From the NCBI GenBank assembly GCA_902790595.1, contig CADASL010000002.1:387384-451383 (forward strand): DNA of 64,000 nucleotides, read 5' to 3'. Numbering within the stretch: the first letter of the stretch is position 1; each line of letters opens with the position of its first letter. This DNA comes from an uncultured Bacteroidales bacterium (GTDB lineage: Bacteria; Bacteroidota; Bacteroidia; Bacteroidales; SZUA-534). This document shows, piece after piece, positions 17,989 through 27,099 of this stretch. The position numbers were made by a program, and so were the translations under genes. The notes below the pieces were generated by a model, which saw nothing but the letters and a program-made list of their open reading frames with translations, ran no database searches and had not been told where the DNA came from.

Positions 17989-19332
17989 TTATTTCCGTAA
18001 GTACTCGTCCACCTGCTGCGCCACCTCGCGGCCGCTTGCAATGGCGCGCACCACAAGGCTTGCGCCCGATTTGGCGTCGCCAGCCAGGAAGACGTTCGGC
18101 GCGTACTGCGGGTGCTCGGGTTTCAGGAATCCCATTGCCAACAGCACCATATCGCACTCAATAACCTCTTTATTGCCAGTAAGTTTCATTTGCGGACGGC
18201 CGCCTTCGGGTGCGGGAAGCCACTCCACCTCCTCAACCTCAACGCCCGTCAACTCGCCTTTGGCGTTGCCGATGAAACGGTTCGATGTCAGGCACCAGCG
18301 GCGCTCGCAGCCTTCCTCGTGGCTTGTGGTGGTTTTCAGAATCACCGGCCACTGCGGCCACGGCGTGGCGGGGTTACTGCCGACGGGCGGTTTGGGCATA
18401 ATCTCAATCTGCGTCACGCTCACTGCGCCCTGACGGTGGCAGGTGCCGATGCAGTCAGAGCCCGTGTCGCCGCCGCCAATGACCAGCACGCGCTTGCCTT
18501 TGGCTGTAATCGTCTCGCTTTCAGCGAATTGCTTGCCAGCCAGACGCTCGTTCTGCTGCGACAGTATCTGCAAGGCGAAATAGACGCCCTTCAAATCGCG
18601 GCCTTCAATCTTCAAATCGCGCGCCGTGGGCGTTCCGTTGGCAATCACGTAGGCGTCGAATCCTTCGGGCAATCGGTTTAAATCGATTTCAATATCGAAC
18701 TGAAACTCAACACCTTCCTGCTGCATAAGATTGGTACGGCGGGTGACGACGTATTTATCGAGTTTGAAATTCGGAATGCCGTAGCGCAGAAGTCCGCCAG
18801 CGTCGCTGTGCTTGTCGAAAACGGTGACAGCGTAGCCGCGGCGGTTGAGTTGCACGGCGGCCGACAGTCCTGCGGGGCCCGCGCCGATGATGGCCACGCG
18901 GCGGCCGTTGCGTTCGTAGTGCTTCGGCTGCACAAATCCCTCGCGGAAAGCCTTTTCAATTATCGAGCACTCGTTCTCGCGGATGGTCACGGGCGCGTCG
19001 ATGCAGTGGTTCAGCACGCAACTTTTCTCGCAGAGCGCGGGGCAGATGCGGCCCGTGAACTCAGGAAAATCGTTGGTTGCGGTCAGTATTTTGTAAGCGG
19101 TCTCCCATTTGCCGCGGTACACGGCGTCCTGCCATTCGGGCTGCTTGTTGCCCAGCGGGCAGGCCCAGTGGCAGAACGGCACGCCGCAGTCCATACAGCG
19201 CGACGCCTGCAGCATTCGGTTGCTCTCGTTCAGAGTCTGCTCCACCTCGCCAAAATCCGAAATGCGCTCGTGGATGGGGCGGTGCCCCGCCTCCTGACGC
19301 GGTACGGTCAGAAATGCTTTTGGATTTCCCAT
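17989..19332 (-). CDS. gltD: Glutamate synthase, small subunit (NADPH-dependent)
   Basis: 447 residues. The N-terminal Fe-S part has CMDCGVPFCHWACPLGN and CPALCEKSCVLN. The FAD site is IGAGPAGLSAAVQL near 150 and the NADPH site is VIGGGDTGSDCIGT near 285. The C-terminus (NVFLAGDAKSGASLVVRAI) closes the FAD fold. It feeds electrons to GltB. The 12-bp gap to gltB shows a single operon, with the large subunit first. In the cytoplasm GltBD with GlnN forms the GS-GOGAT route for ammonium assimilation. Confidence 0.97.
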   Translation of the reverse strand: MGNPKAFLTVPRQEAGHRPIHERISDFGEVEQTLNESNRMLQASRCMDCGVPFCHWACPLGNKQPEWQDAVYRGKWETAYKILTATNDFPEFTGRICPALCEKSCVLNHCIDAPVTIRENECSIIEKAFREGFVQPKHYERNGRRVAIIGAGPAGLSAAVQLNRRGYAVTVFDKHSDAGGLLRYGIPNFKLDKYVVTRRTNLMQQEGVEFQFDIEIDLNRLPEGFDAYVIANGTPTARDLKIEGRDLKGVYFALQILSQQNERLAGKQFAESETITAKGKRVLVIGGGDTGSDCIGTCHRQGAVSVTQIEIMPKPPVGSNPATPWPQWPVILKTTTSHEEGCERRWCLTSNRFIGNAKGELTGVEVEEVEWLPAPEGGRPQMKLTGNKEVIECDMVLLAMGFLKPEHPQYAPNVFLAGDAKSGASLVVRAIASGREVAQQVDEYLRK

Positions 19333-19344
19333 ATCTCTATCCTC

Positions 19345-22300
19345 CTAATAATTCTCTTCTTGTTGAACATTCTCCATTTTCTTCTCAATTTGGCGCAGCG
19401 CCTCCTCGTGCAGCACGCGCTTGTACTCAATCGGCGTCACCTGAATAAAGTCGTCGATGTAGTCCGACCAGTGCTCAATCATTTGCTTTGCGAGCGGCGA
19501 GCCCGTGTGGCGGTAGTGGCGGCTGATGAGTTCGAAAAGTTCGTCGCGGCGCGATTTCTCCTCAATCAGGCTCAACTCAATCATATCCATATTGCAGTAG
19601 TAGTCGAAGTCGTGATTCTTGTCCCAGACGTAGGCCAGGCCGCCCGACATACCCGCCGCGAAGTTCCTGCCCGTGGTGCCCAGAACAACCACGCGGCCGC
19701 CAGTCATATACTCGCAGCAATGGTCGCCAGTGCCCTCAACCACGGCCGTTGCGCCCGAGTTGCGCACAGCAAAGCGCTCGCCCACTCGTCCGCTGATGTA
19801 AACCTCGCCGCTTGTGGCGCCATACAGAATGGTGTTTCCTGCGATGATGTTCTCCTGCGGACTGAATGTCGATTTCCTTGACGGATAAACACTTATGCAG
19901 CCGCCCGAGAGTCCTTTGGCCACGTAGTCGTTCACCTCGCCCTCAACGCTGAAACTGATTCCGCGCATTAGGAACGCGCCGAAACTCTGCCCAGCCGAGC
20001 CCGTAAACTGCACATTGATAGTGTTTTCGGGCAAGCCGATGGCTCGATATTTGGCGGCCACCGCACCCGAGAGCGTCGCGCCCACAGCGCGGTCGGTGTT
20101 CAAAATGTTGTAACTCAAGCGGACAGGCCTTTGCGAGTCGATGGCCTCTGCGGCGTCGGCAATCAGGCGTGCGTCCATTGTTTTCGACAAATCGTATTGG
20201 TTTTCAGCCATTTTGCGAGTGGCGGCGCCATTATCCACTTTAGTCAGAATGCGGCTGAAATCGAGCCCGCGCGTCTTGTCGGTGAACTTCGTCGGGTCAA
20301 CCTCAATCAAATCGGTGCGGCCGATGATGTCGTCGAACTTGCGGAAGCCCATTTGAGCCAGATACTCGCGCACCTCTTCGGCCATAAACATATAGTAATT
20401 AACCAGATACTCGCTCCGACCAAGGAACCGCTCGCGCAGTTTGGGGTCTTGAGTGGCCACGCCCACAGGGCAGGCGTTGGTGTGGCACTTGCGCATAAGA
20501 ACGCAGCCCAGAACAATCAGTTGGGCCGTGCCAAAGGCGAACTCGCCAGCGCCCAGCAGGGCCATTGCCACCACGTCGCGGCCCGTTTTGAGTTGGCCGT
20601 CGGTCTGCACCTCGATTGAGCCGCGCAAACCGTTCATTACCAGCGTTTGCTGCGTTTCGGCCAAGCCGATTTCAGGCGAAATGCCCGCATAGCGGATTGA
20701 CGACGCAGGCGACGCGCCCGTGCCACCCTCGGCGCCCGAGATGATGACCAGGTCGGCTTTGGCCTTGGCCACGCCCGCGGCAATGGTGCCCACGCCGCTC
20801 TCGGCCACCAGTTTCACGCTGATTTTGGCCTTCGGGTTCACGCTGCGCAGGTCGTAGATGAGTTGCGCAAGGTCCTCAATTGAGTAGATGTCGTGGTGCG
20901 GCGGCGGCGATATAAGGGTGATTCCAGGAATCGAGTTGCGCGTGCGGGCAATCACTTCATTTACCTTATAGCCAGGCAATTGACCGCCCTCACCAGGTTT
21001 CGCGCCCTGCGCCACTTTAATCTGAATTTCGGTGGCGTTCACCAGATATTCGGCCGTAACGCCAAAGCGTCCGCTCGCCACCTGTTTGATTGAACTTGAG
21101 AGCGATACGCCGTCTTTTTCGGTGTAGAAACGCTCGCTGTCCTCGCCGCCCTCGCCAGTGTTGCTGCGGCCGCCCAACTTGTTCAGCGCCAGCGCGATGG
21201 CCTCGTGAGCCTCCTTGCTGATGGCGCCAAACGACATTGCCGCGCCAATGAATCGGCGCACAATGTTTTCGGCGGGCTCCACCTCACTGATGTCGATGGG
21301 GTTCTGTTTGAACCTGAAGAAATCGCGCAGGAAAAGCGGCTCGGGTTTGTTATCGATAATCGATGTAAACTCTTTGAATTTCTTGTAACTGCCTGTGCGA
21401 GTGGCCAATTGCAGCGTGGCAATGGCCTCGGGCGTCCAGGCGTGGCGGATTCCGTCTTTGCGGAACGAGTACTGCCCCACAAACGGCAGAATATCGCTTT
21501 CGGCTTGACCGTCAAAGGCTTGCGCGTGCATACGCAGAGCGTCGGCGGTGATGGTGTCGAGCCCGATGCCACCCACAGTTGAAAGGCTTGTGCCGAAATA
21601 ATCGGCCAGCAACTGACTGCTCAAGCCAATCGGCTCAAAGATTTTGGCGCCGCGGTACGAGCGGATGGTGCTGATACCCATTTTGCTCATAATCTTCAGC
21701 AAGCCTTTGTCGATGGCCTTGATGTAGTTGTGCTGCGCGGTCTCGAAGTCGAGATGAATCTCGTCGCGGCGGACAAGGTCGTCAATCACTGCGAAAGCCA
21801 TATACGGGTTGATTGCGCTTGCGCCGTAGCCCAGCAGCAGCGCGGCGTGCATAACCTCGCGAATCTCGCCGCTCTCAACAATCAGCGCCGTCTGCACGCG
21901 TTTCTTTATCGACACCAGATAGTGGTGGATTGCGCTCACGGCCAGCAGCGACGGAATGGCGGCGTGCTGTTCGTCTATGTTTCTGTCAGTCAGAATGATA
22001 TAGTTGACACCTTTGTCAACCGACTGCTCGGCCTCGCGGCAAAGGGCGGCCAGAGCAGCCTTCATTCCCTCAACTCCTGCCGACTTATCGAACAGAATAT
22101 CAAGTTTTTCGGTGTTGAATCCTTTGTAGCGGATATTGCAGAGCGTGTCGAGTTCGGTGTTGGTGAGCACGGGCTGCGGCAGGCGCACCATTTTGCAGTG
22201 CGACTCGTTGGGCGTCAGAATGTTCATTCCCACGGCGCCAATATACTCGGTGAGCGACATTACCAACTCCTCGCGGATTGGGTCGATTGGCGGGTTGGTG

Positions 22301-23820
22301 ACTTGCGCGAACTGCTGACGGAAATAGTTGAAAAGCAACTGTTTGCGCTGCGACAGAACGGCCAGTTGCGTGTCGTTACCCATTGACGACAGCGGCTCCT
22401 GCGCGGTGGTGCACATTGGCGCAATGGTGCGCTCAACGTCCTCGCGAGTGAAGTCGAAACAGCGAAGTTTGCGCTGAAAATCGGCCACTGTGTTTTCGGC
22501 GTGGCGGCCGCTGTGCAGTTTTGCCAACTCTATACGGTTGGTTTCGAGCCATTTGGTGTAGTCGCAGCCGTCGGCCAGTTGTTTTTTGATTTCGTCGTTG
22601 CTGAAAATTCGGCCCGTCTCGCTGTCCACAATCAGAATCTTGCCAGGCTGCAGGCGGCCGTTGTGCTCAATTTTCTCGGCGTCGATATGAATTGTGCCGG
22701 CCTCCGAAGCCAGAATCAGACGGCCGTCGGTGGTAATGGTGTAGCGCGCGGGGCGCAGGCCGTTGCGGTCGAGCATACCGCCAGCATAGCGGCCGTCGGT
22801 GAAAATGAGCGCGGCAGGACCGTCCCACGGCTCCATAAGTATCGAGTGATACTCGTAAAATGCTTTCAGACTGCTGCTTATGGGGTTTTTCTCGTTGAAC
22901 GATTCGGGCACCATCATTGCCATTGCGTGCGGCAGCGTCATTCCCGAACGGACGAAGAACTCAAGCGCATTGTCGAACGACGCGCTGTCGCTCATTCCAG
23001 GCTGAACCACGGGCGAGAAGTTGCGCATATCGCCCAGCGCCTCCGACGCCAGCACGCTCTCGCGGGCCTCCATCCAACTGCGGTTGCCGCGTATGGTGTT
23101 GATTTCGCCGTTGTGCGCCACCATTCGGAAAGGCTGCGCCAGCGACCACGTCGGGAAAGTGTTGGTGCTGAACCGCGAATGGACAAGCGCCAGACCGCTT
23201 GTGAAGTTGGGGTTGCGCAGGTCGTCGTAGTAGTCGCGCAACTGCGTGGCCGAGAGCATTCCCTTGTAAACAATCACGCGGTTCGAGAGCGAGACAATGT
23301 AGAACTGCTCGTCGGCGATTTGTCGCTCAATGCTCTTGCGCAGAAGGTAAAGTTTTGTTTCAAAGGCGTTTACATCGTCGGCGCCAGTAACAAAAATCTG
23401 CACCGTGCGCGGCTCGGCGGCTTTGGCTGCGTCGCCCAGAATGTCGGATTTGACGGGCACCTCGCGCACCTTCAGCAACTCGAATCCAGCCTTGCAGGTT
23501 TCTGTCTCAATGATTGACAAATATTTGTCGGCCAATGTTTTATCTTTCGGCAGGAAGACCAGTCCTGTGCCGTATTTCAGTCGCTCGGGCACCGCAATGC
23601 CCTGCAGCAGAATAAACTCGTGCGGAATCTGCAACAGAATGCCCGCACCGTCGCCACTCTTCTTGTCGGCGGCCTCGGCCCCGCGGTGCTTCATATTGTC
23701 GAGCACCGTGAGCGCGTCCTCCACCAGTTGGTGGCTCTTGTTCCCCTTCAGGTCAACCATCAGCCCAATGCCACACGCATCGTGCTCGTTTTCAGGGGTG
23801 TATAATCCTTTGGTTTGCAT
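19345..23820 (-). CDS. gltB: Glutamate synthase, large subunit
   Basis: 1491 residues from ATG at 23820 (MQTKGLYTPENEHDACGIG). The frame opens 37 codons earlier in repeat-derived sequence, which is not used. Cys16 should be the nucleophile after removal of a 15-residue propeptide (N-terminal class II amidotransferase). The FMN synthase domain lies in the middle, the [3Fe-4S] cysteines are in CVLMRKCHTNACPVGV near 1105-1117, and the beta-helix GltB_C domain ends the chain. It makes two glutamates from glutamine and 2-oxoglutarate. No leader ORF or shared element is visible upstream, unlike glnN. Confidence 0.97.
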   Translation of the reverse strand: MQTKGLYTPENEHDACGIGLMVDLKGNKSHQLVEDALTVLDNMKHRGAEAADKKSGDGAGILLQIPHEFILLQGIAVPERLKYGTGLVFLPKDKTLADKYLSIIETETCKAGFELLKVREVPVKSDILGDAAKAAEPRTVQIFVTGADDVNAFETKLYLLRKSIERQIADEQFYIVSLSNRVIVYKGMLSATQLRDYYDDLRNPNFTSGLALVHSRFSTNTFPTWSLAQPFRMVAHNGEINTIRGNRSWMEARESVLASEALGDMRNFSPVVQPGMSDSASFDNALEFFVRSGMTLPHAMAMMVPESFNEKNPISSSLKAFYEYHSILMEPWDGPAALIFTDGRYAGGMLDRNGLRPARYTITTDGRLILASEAGTIHIDAEKIEHNGRLQPGKILIVDSETGRIFSNDEIKKQLADGCDYTKWLETNRIELAKLHSGRHAENTVADFQRKLRCFDFTREDVERTIAPMCTTAQEPLSSMGNDTQLAVLSQRKQLLFNYFRQQFAQVTNPPIDPIREELVMSLTEYIGAVGMNILTPNESHCKMVRLPQPVLTNTELDTLCNIRYKGFNTEKLDILFDKSAGVEGMKAALAALCREAEQSVDKGVNYIILTDRNIDEQHAAIPSLLAVSAIHHYLVSIKKRVQTALIVESGEIREVMHAALLLGYGASAINPYMAFAVIDDLVRRDEIHLDFETAQHNYIKAIDKGLLKIMSKMGISTIRSYRGAKIFEPIGLSSQLLADYFGTSLSTVGGIGLDTITADALRMHAQAFDGQAESDILPFVGQYSFRKDGIRHAWTPEAIATLQLATRTGSYKKFKEFTSIIDNKPEPLFLRDFFRFKQNPIDISEVEPAENIVRRFIGAAMSFGAISKEAHEAIALALNKLGGRSNTGEGGEDSERFYTEKDGVSLSSSIKQVASGRFGVTAEYLVNATEIQIKVAQGAKPGEGGQLPGYKVNEVIARTRNSIPGITLISPPPHHDIYSIEDLAQLIYDLRSVNPKAKISVKLVAESGVGTIAAGVAKAKADLVIISGAEGGTGASPASSIRYAGISPEIGLAETQQTLVMNGLRGSIEVQTDGQLKTGRDVVAMALLGAGEFAFGTAQLIVLGCVLMRKCHTNACPVGVATQDPKLRERFLGRSEYLVNYYMFMAEEVREYLAQMGFRKFDDIIGRTDLIEVDPTKFTDKTRGLDFSRILTKVDNGAATRKMAENQYDLSKTMDARLIADAAEAIDSQRPVRLSYNILNTDRAVGATLSGAVAAKYRAIGLPENTINVQFTGSAGQSFGAFLMRGISFSVEGEVNDYVAKGLSGGCISVYPSRKSTFSPQENIIAGNTILYGATSGEVYISGRVGERFAVRNSGATAVVEGTGDHCCEYMTGGRVVVLGTTGRNFAAGMSGGLAYVWDKNHDFDYYCNMDMIELSLIEEKSRRDELFELISRHYRHTGSPLAKQMIEHWSDYIDDFIQVTPIEYKRVLHEEALRQIEKKMENVQQEENY

Positions 23821-24099
23821 TTTCTTTTTCGTTGAATTGGTGAATTGTAATTTTTGGTGAACCAGCGTTTGGGGTCGAATTGGTGAATCGGTGAATCGCG
23901 CAATCGAACAGTTTTCTGTTCCACGATTCACCGATTTCGCTCCAATTCAACGATTTATACAATCATTCTATTCATCGATTATACGATTTTCCAGTTCACC
24001 CTTTTTTAGGTTGAGAGTTTAGAAGGTTGAGAAAGTTGAGAGTCTAAACAGCGAAGCGTCTCAACTTTCTAAACAGCGAAGCGACTCAACCTTTCATAA
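23821..24099. repeat. Spacer of degenerate short-period repeats between glnN and gltB
   Basis: The region is built from drifting 7-9-bp units such as GGTGAATTGGTGAATC and TTGAGAAAGTTGAGAGTC, with AACAGCGAAGCG twice. No gene, terminator or clear promoter is seen. Similar spacers occur at 31040-31182 and 35275-35394. Confidence 0.7.
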
Positions 24100-26286
24100 T
24101 TAACTAATAAACAGCAGTTCTCGGTATTTCGGCAGCGGCCACATATCGTTGTCCACAACCTCCTCGAGTTTGTCAATCGGCTTGCGAATGTCGAAGAGAG
24201 ATTCGGCAATCTCGTGGTAAGCCTTGGCTTTCTCGTACTCGCACTCGATTTTGTTGGCCACTTTGCGGGCCTCAATCATCGCGTCAACCTTGCTGCGGAT
24301 TTCGGCAATGCGCTCCGAAATCTCCTCAACCAGCGCAATATCGACGGCTGCCAGTTTTTGGAACTTGTCGGGGAAAATGTTTTTCAGTTTCTCGATATTC
24401 TCCAAAAGTTTTGTCTGATAGGCAATTGCGGCAGGAATAATGTGGTTGATAGCCATTCGGCCAGTCACGCGGGCCTCAATCTGCACTTTCTTGGTGTACA
24501 TCTCCCACTTAACCTCGTTGCGGGCCTCGAGTTCTTTTTCGGTGTAAACGCCCATCCGCTCGAACATTGCCACGGTTTCGGGTTTTGTAAACTCTTTAAA
24601 CATTTCAGGCACAGACTTTTCGGTGTTCAGTCCGCGGCGGGCGGCCTCTTTGTTCCACTCCTCGCTGTAGCCGTTGCCGTCAAAGCAGACAACGTCGATA
24701 ATCGAAGCAATGATTGGTTTCAAGGTGTCCATAATGGCCACGTTCTTCGATTTTCCAGCGGCGATAGCCTTGTCCACATCTGCCTTAAACTGAACGAGTT
24801 GGTCGGCAACAATGGCGTTCAGGACTGTCATTGCGTTGGCGCAGTTGGCGCTCGAACCCACGGCGCGGAACTCGAATCGGTTGCCCGTGAAGGCGAACGG
24901 CGACGTGCGGTTGCGGTCGGTGTTGTCAATGAAAATCTCAGGAATCTCAACCAAACCAACCGACTGACCTTTCTTGCCAGCAATCTCAATCGGCGTATCT
25001 GACGGAACCACAAGCAGTTTGTGCAGAACATCGGTCATTGTCTTGCCCAGGAAGGCCGAGACGATTGCGGGTGGTGCCTCGTTTGCGCCCAAGCGGTGGG
25101 CGTTGGTCGCTGTCGCGATTGAAGCCTTGAGAAGGCCGTTGTAGCGCTGCACGGCGGCCAGAACGTTCACAAAGAAGGTGACGAACTGCAGGTTGCCGCG
25201 GGCGTCTTTGCCAGGCGCCAAGAGCAGCGTGCCAGTGTCGGTACCAAGGCTCCAGTTGTTGTGCTTGCCCGAGCCGTTGATTCCCTGAAATGGCTTCTCG
25301 TGAAGCAGAACCACAAAACCGTGTTTCTTTGCAACAGTGTGCATAAGATTCATTATCAATTGGTTTTGGTCGTTCGAAAGGTTGGTTTCGCCGAAAATCG
25401 GGGCCAACTCAAATTGGTTTGGCGCAACCTCGTTGTGGCGGGTTTTCAAAGGAATGCCCAGGCGGTGGCCCTGAATCTCAAGGTCGCGCATAAAGGCAGC
25501 CACGCGCGACGGAATGGCGCCAAAATAGTGGTCGTCCAACTGTTGGTTTTTCGACGACTCGTGGCCCATCAACGTGCGGCCAGTGAGCATCAGGTCGGGG
25601 CGGGCGGCGTAAAGGTCCTCGTCAACAAGGAAATACTCCTGTTCCCAACCAAGGTACGAGAACACCTTGCGGACTTTCGGGTCGAACATTTGGCAGATTG
25701 GAACTGCGGCGTTCGAAACAGCGTTCAAAGCCTTTTTCAAAGGTGTCTTATAGTCGAGCGATTCGCCTGTGTACGAGATGAATACTGTCGGGATGCAGAG
25801 TGTGTCGTCCTGAATAAAGACAGGCGACGTGGGGTCCCAGGCCGTGTAGCCGCGAGCCTCGAAAGTTGCGCGGATTCCGCCCGACGGGAACGACGAAGCG
25901 TCAGGTTCCTGCTGTACGAGCGATTTGCCGTCGAACTCCTCAATCATACCGCCCTTCCAGTCGTACTCCATAAACGAGTCGTGTTTTTCGGCGGTGCCTT
26001 CGGTCAGCGGTTGGAACCAGTGGGTGCAGTGCGTCACACCGTGCCCGACTGCCCACTCCTTAATGCCAGCGGCCACCTTGTCGGCCACGGCCGTGCTCAG
26101 CGGTTTGCCGTTGTCAATGCAGTCAACCAGGGCGTTAAATGTCTTAACGTCAAGGTATTTGTGCATTTTCTCGCGGTTAAAAACCAACTCGCCAAAATAC
26201 TCCGACGGGCGAGTTTCAGGAACCTCAATGTCAACCGCTTTCTTACGGAAAGCATCTTGAACAACATCAAATCTTAACTTGCTCAT
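24100..26286 (-). CDS. glnN: Glutamine synthetase type III
   Basis: 728 residues, the length of GSIII rather than GSI (about 470). Signature segments are GWEQEYFLVDEDLY, RLGIPLKTRHNEVAPNQFELAP, NGSGKHNNWSLGT and FEFRAVGSSANCANAMTVLNA. It makes glutamine from glutamate, ammonium and ATP in the cytoplasm, the entry reaction of the whole cluster. Its 5' region has a strong promoter, an Asn-rich 35-codon leader ORF and an attenuator-like terminator ending 78 bp before the start, plus the shared upstream element. Expression is therefore probably raised when nitrogen or asparagine is short (inference). Confidence 0.98.
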   Translation of the reverse strand: MSKLRFDVVQDAFRKKAVDIEVPETRPSEYFGELVFNREKMHKYLDVKTFNALVDCIDNGKPLSTAVADKVAAGIKEWAVGHGVTHCTHWFQPLTEGTAEKHDSFMEYDWKGGMIEEFDGKSLVQQEPDASSFPSGGIRATFEARGYTAWDPTSPVFIQDDTLCIPTVFISYTGESLDYKTPLKKALNAVSNAAVPICQMFDPKVRKVFSYLGWEQEYFLVDEDLYAARPDLMLTGRTLMGHESSKNQQLDDHYFGAIPSRVAAFMRDLEIQGHRLGIPLKTRHNEVAPNQFELAPIFGETNLSNDQNQLIMNLMHTVAKKHGFVVLLHEKPFQGINGSGKHNNWSLGTDTGTLLLAPGKDARGNLQFVTFFVNVLAAVQRYNGLLKASIATATNAHRLGANEAPPAIVSAFLGKTMTDVLHKLLVVPSDTPIEIAGKKGQSVGLVEIPEIFIDNTDRNRTSPFAFTGNRFEFRAVGSSANCANAMTVLNAIVADQLVQFKADVDKAIAAGKSKNVAIMDTLKPIIASIIDVVCFDGNGYSEEWNKEAARRGLNTEKSVPEMFKEFTKPETVAMFERMGVYTEKELEARNEVKWEMYTKKVQIEARVTGRMAINHIIPAAIAYQTKLLENIEKLKNIFPDKFQKLAAVDIALVEEISERIAEIRSKVDAMIEARKVANKIECEYEKAKAYHEIAESLFDIRKPIDKLEEVVDNDMWPLPKYRELLFIS

Positions 26287-26363
26287 AACAATTACTGATT
26301 TAATTGATTAATAGATTTATAAAAATGTTTTCTGTCTTTATTTCTCGATTTTCTGACTCTAAC

Positions 26364-26395
26364 TAAAAAAGGCCGATTCGTCAGAACCAGCCTTT
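26364..26395 (-). terminator. Attenuator terminator before glnN
   Basis: On the minus strand, AAGGCTGGTTC pairs over 11 positions (two G-U) with GAATCGGCCTT around a TGAC loop, followed by TTTTT. It lies between the leader ORF stop and glnN, so transcription must read through it to reach glnN. GGCTGG in the 5' arm can instead pair with CCAGCC at the end of the leader ORF. Confidence 0.85.
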
Positions 26396-26417
26396 CTTAA
26401 TCTTCTCTTATCACCTG

Positions 26418-26525
26418 TCAGGCTGGATTGGCAGGCACACGGTTTTTCCGATTATTCTTATTCCATTTCGAATTCTGTTTGGAATTCAAAGCGAAAATTC
26501 TGCCGCCTTTCAAGCCCTTTTTCAT
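26418..26525 (-). CDS. Asn-rich leader peptide of glnN
   Basis: A 35-codon ORF from ATG 26525 to TGA 26418. It encodes 7 Asn and 1 Gln, mostly in the block LNSKQNSKWNKNNRKNR (codons 13-29), and ends VPANPA. Its last codons contain CCAATCCAGCC, the segment that can capture the 5' arm of the following terminator, itself held in a CCTG/CAGG loop. Two similar leaders precede amtB and torF. The role as a codon-sensing leader is inferred; it could also be a functional small protein. Confidence 0.7.
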   Translation of the reverse strand: MKKGLKGGRIFALNSKQNSKWNKNNRKNRVPANPA

Positions 26526-26577
26526 TGTTTTGTTTTTAAGTTTCTAATCACTCTGTTTTTTCTTGTCTTTCGACATT

Positions 26578-26608
26578 GCAAATATATAGTCGGTTTTAAA
26601 ATCGCAAC
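26578..26608 (-). promoter_or_regulatory. glnN promoter
   Basis: The minus strand has GTTGC, 15 bp, then TATATATTTGC, a Bacteroidota -33/-7 pair with TATATTTG as the -7 box. The same boxes at the same spacing precede the amtB and torF leaders. Confidence 0.8.
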
Positions 26609-26638
26609 AGAAAAACGATTATTTGTTTGGTTCTATTA

Positions 26639-26673
26639 GTAATTCTCGTATTATACTTACAATTTATAATTTC
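26639..26673. promoter_or_regulatory. Shared nitrogen-gene upstream element, glnN copy
   Basis: In plus orientation: GTAATTCTCGTATTATACTT then ACAATTTATAATT. The TTAC core is 79 bp from the GCAAATATATA of the glnN promoter, exactly as in amtB and torF. GTAA...TTAC half-sites are 14 bp apart, as expected for a dimeric regulator. Confidence 0.65.
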
Positions 26674-26904
26674 AAAAGCCGATTTTTGATTTTTTATTAA
26701 AAACAGATTGACAAGAAAACGTTTCCGCTAACAATTTGAAATTTGCAAAAAGGGGCACAAATGCGGGTTTTGTGATTTTTAGGAAGAGATTGACGGATTT
26801 TGGTTGCAGTTTGACGCGGATTTTGGACGTTTGGTTACGAAATGTTATTATTGGGTTCGCACTGATTACACTGATTACACAGATTTTTGTTGTTTGAATG
26901 TGGT

Positions 26905-27083
26905 GGTCACGGATTGTGACCCGATTGGTAAAAAAAATGGTGAAGTCGCGATTTGCGACATCACCATTTTCGTCAAATTCCGTTTTTGTGGTCACAGATT
27001 GTGACCTCAAAAAATATTAGTATGTTTAAAATCACAAATTGTGATAACAAAAAAGCATTTGTTTAAGATCACAAATTGTGACC
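26905..27083. promoter_or_regulatory. Array of five palindromes upstream of the ORF6N gene
   Basis: Palindromes related to GGTCACAGATTGTGACC lie at 26905-26921, 26945-26959 (GTCGCGATTTGCGAC, diverged), 26990-27006, 27031-27045 and 27067-27083. A sixth copy lies inside the gene at 27305-27321. They crowd the 195 bp before the start codon, so they are likely operators for a dimeric regulator, perhaps the ORF6N protein itself (inference). Confidence 0.7.
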
Positions 27084-27099
27084 TTAAAAATGAATTGTA

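Noticed and set aside
22501..23517. 338-codon plus-strand ORF
   Set aside because: Antisense shadow of gltB.
23820..24099. A fourth Asn-rich leader before gltB, and likewise before asnB, purF and carA
   Set aside because: Both strands upstream of these genes were read; no short Asn-rich ORF followed by a GGCTGG hairpin exists. purF and carA share only the upstream element.
25261..26277. 338-codon plus-strand ORF
   Set aside because: Antisense shadow of glnN.
26672..27010. 112-codon minus-strand ORF between glnN and the ORF6N gene
   Set aside because: Covers the palindrome array and the shared promoter element; no protein features.
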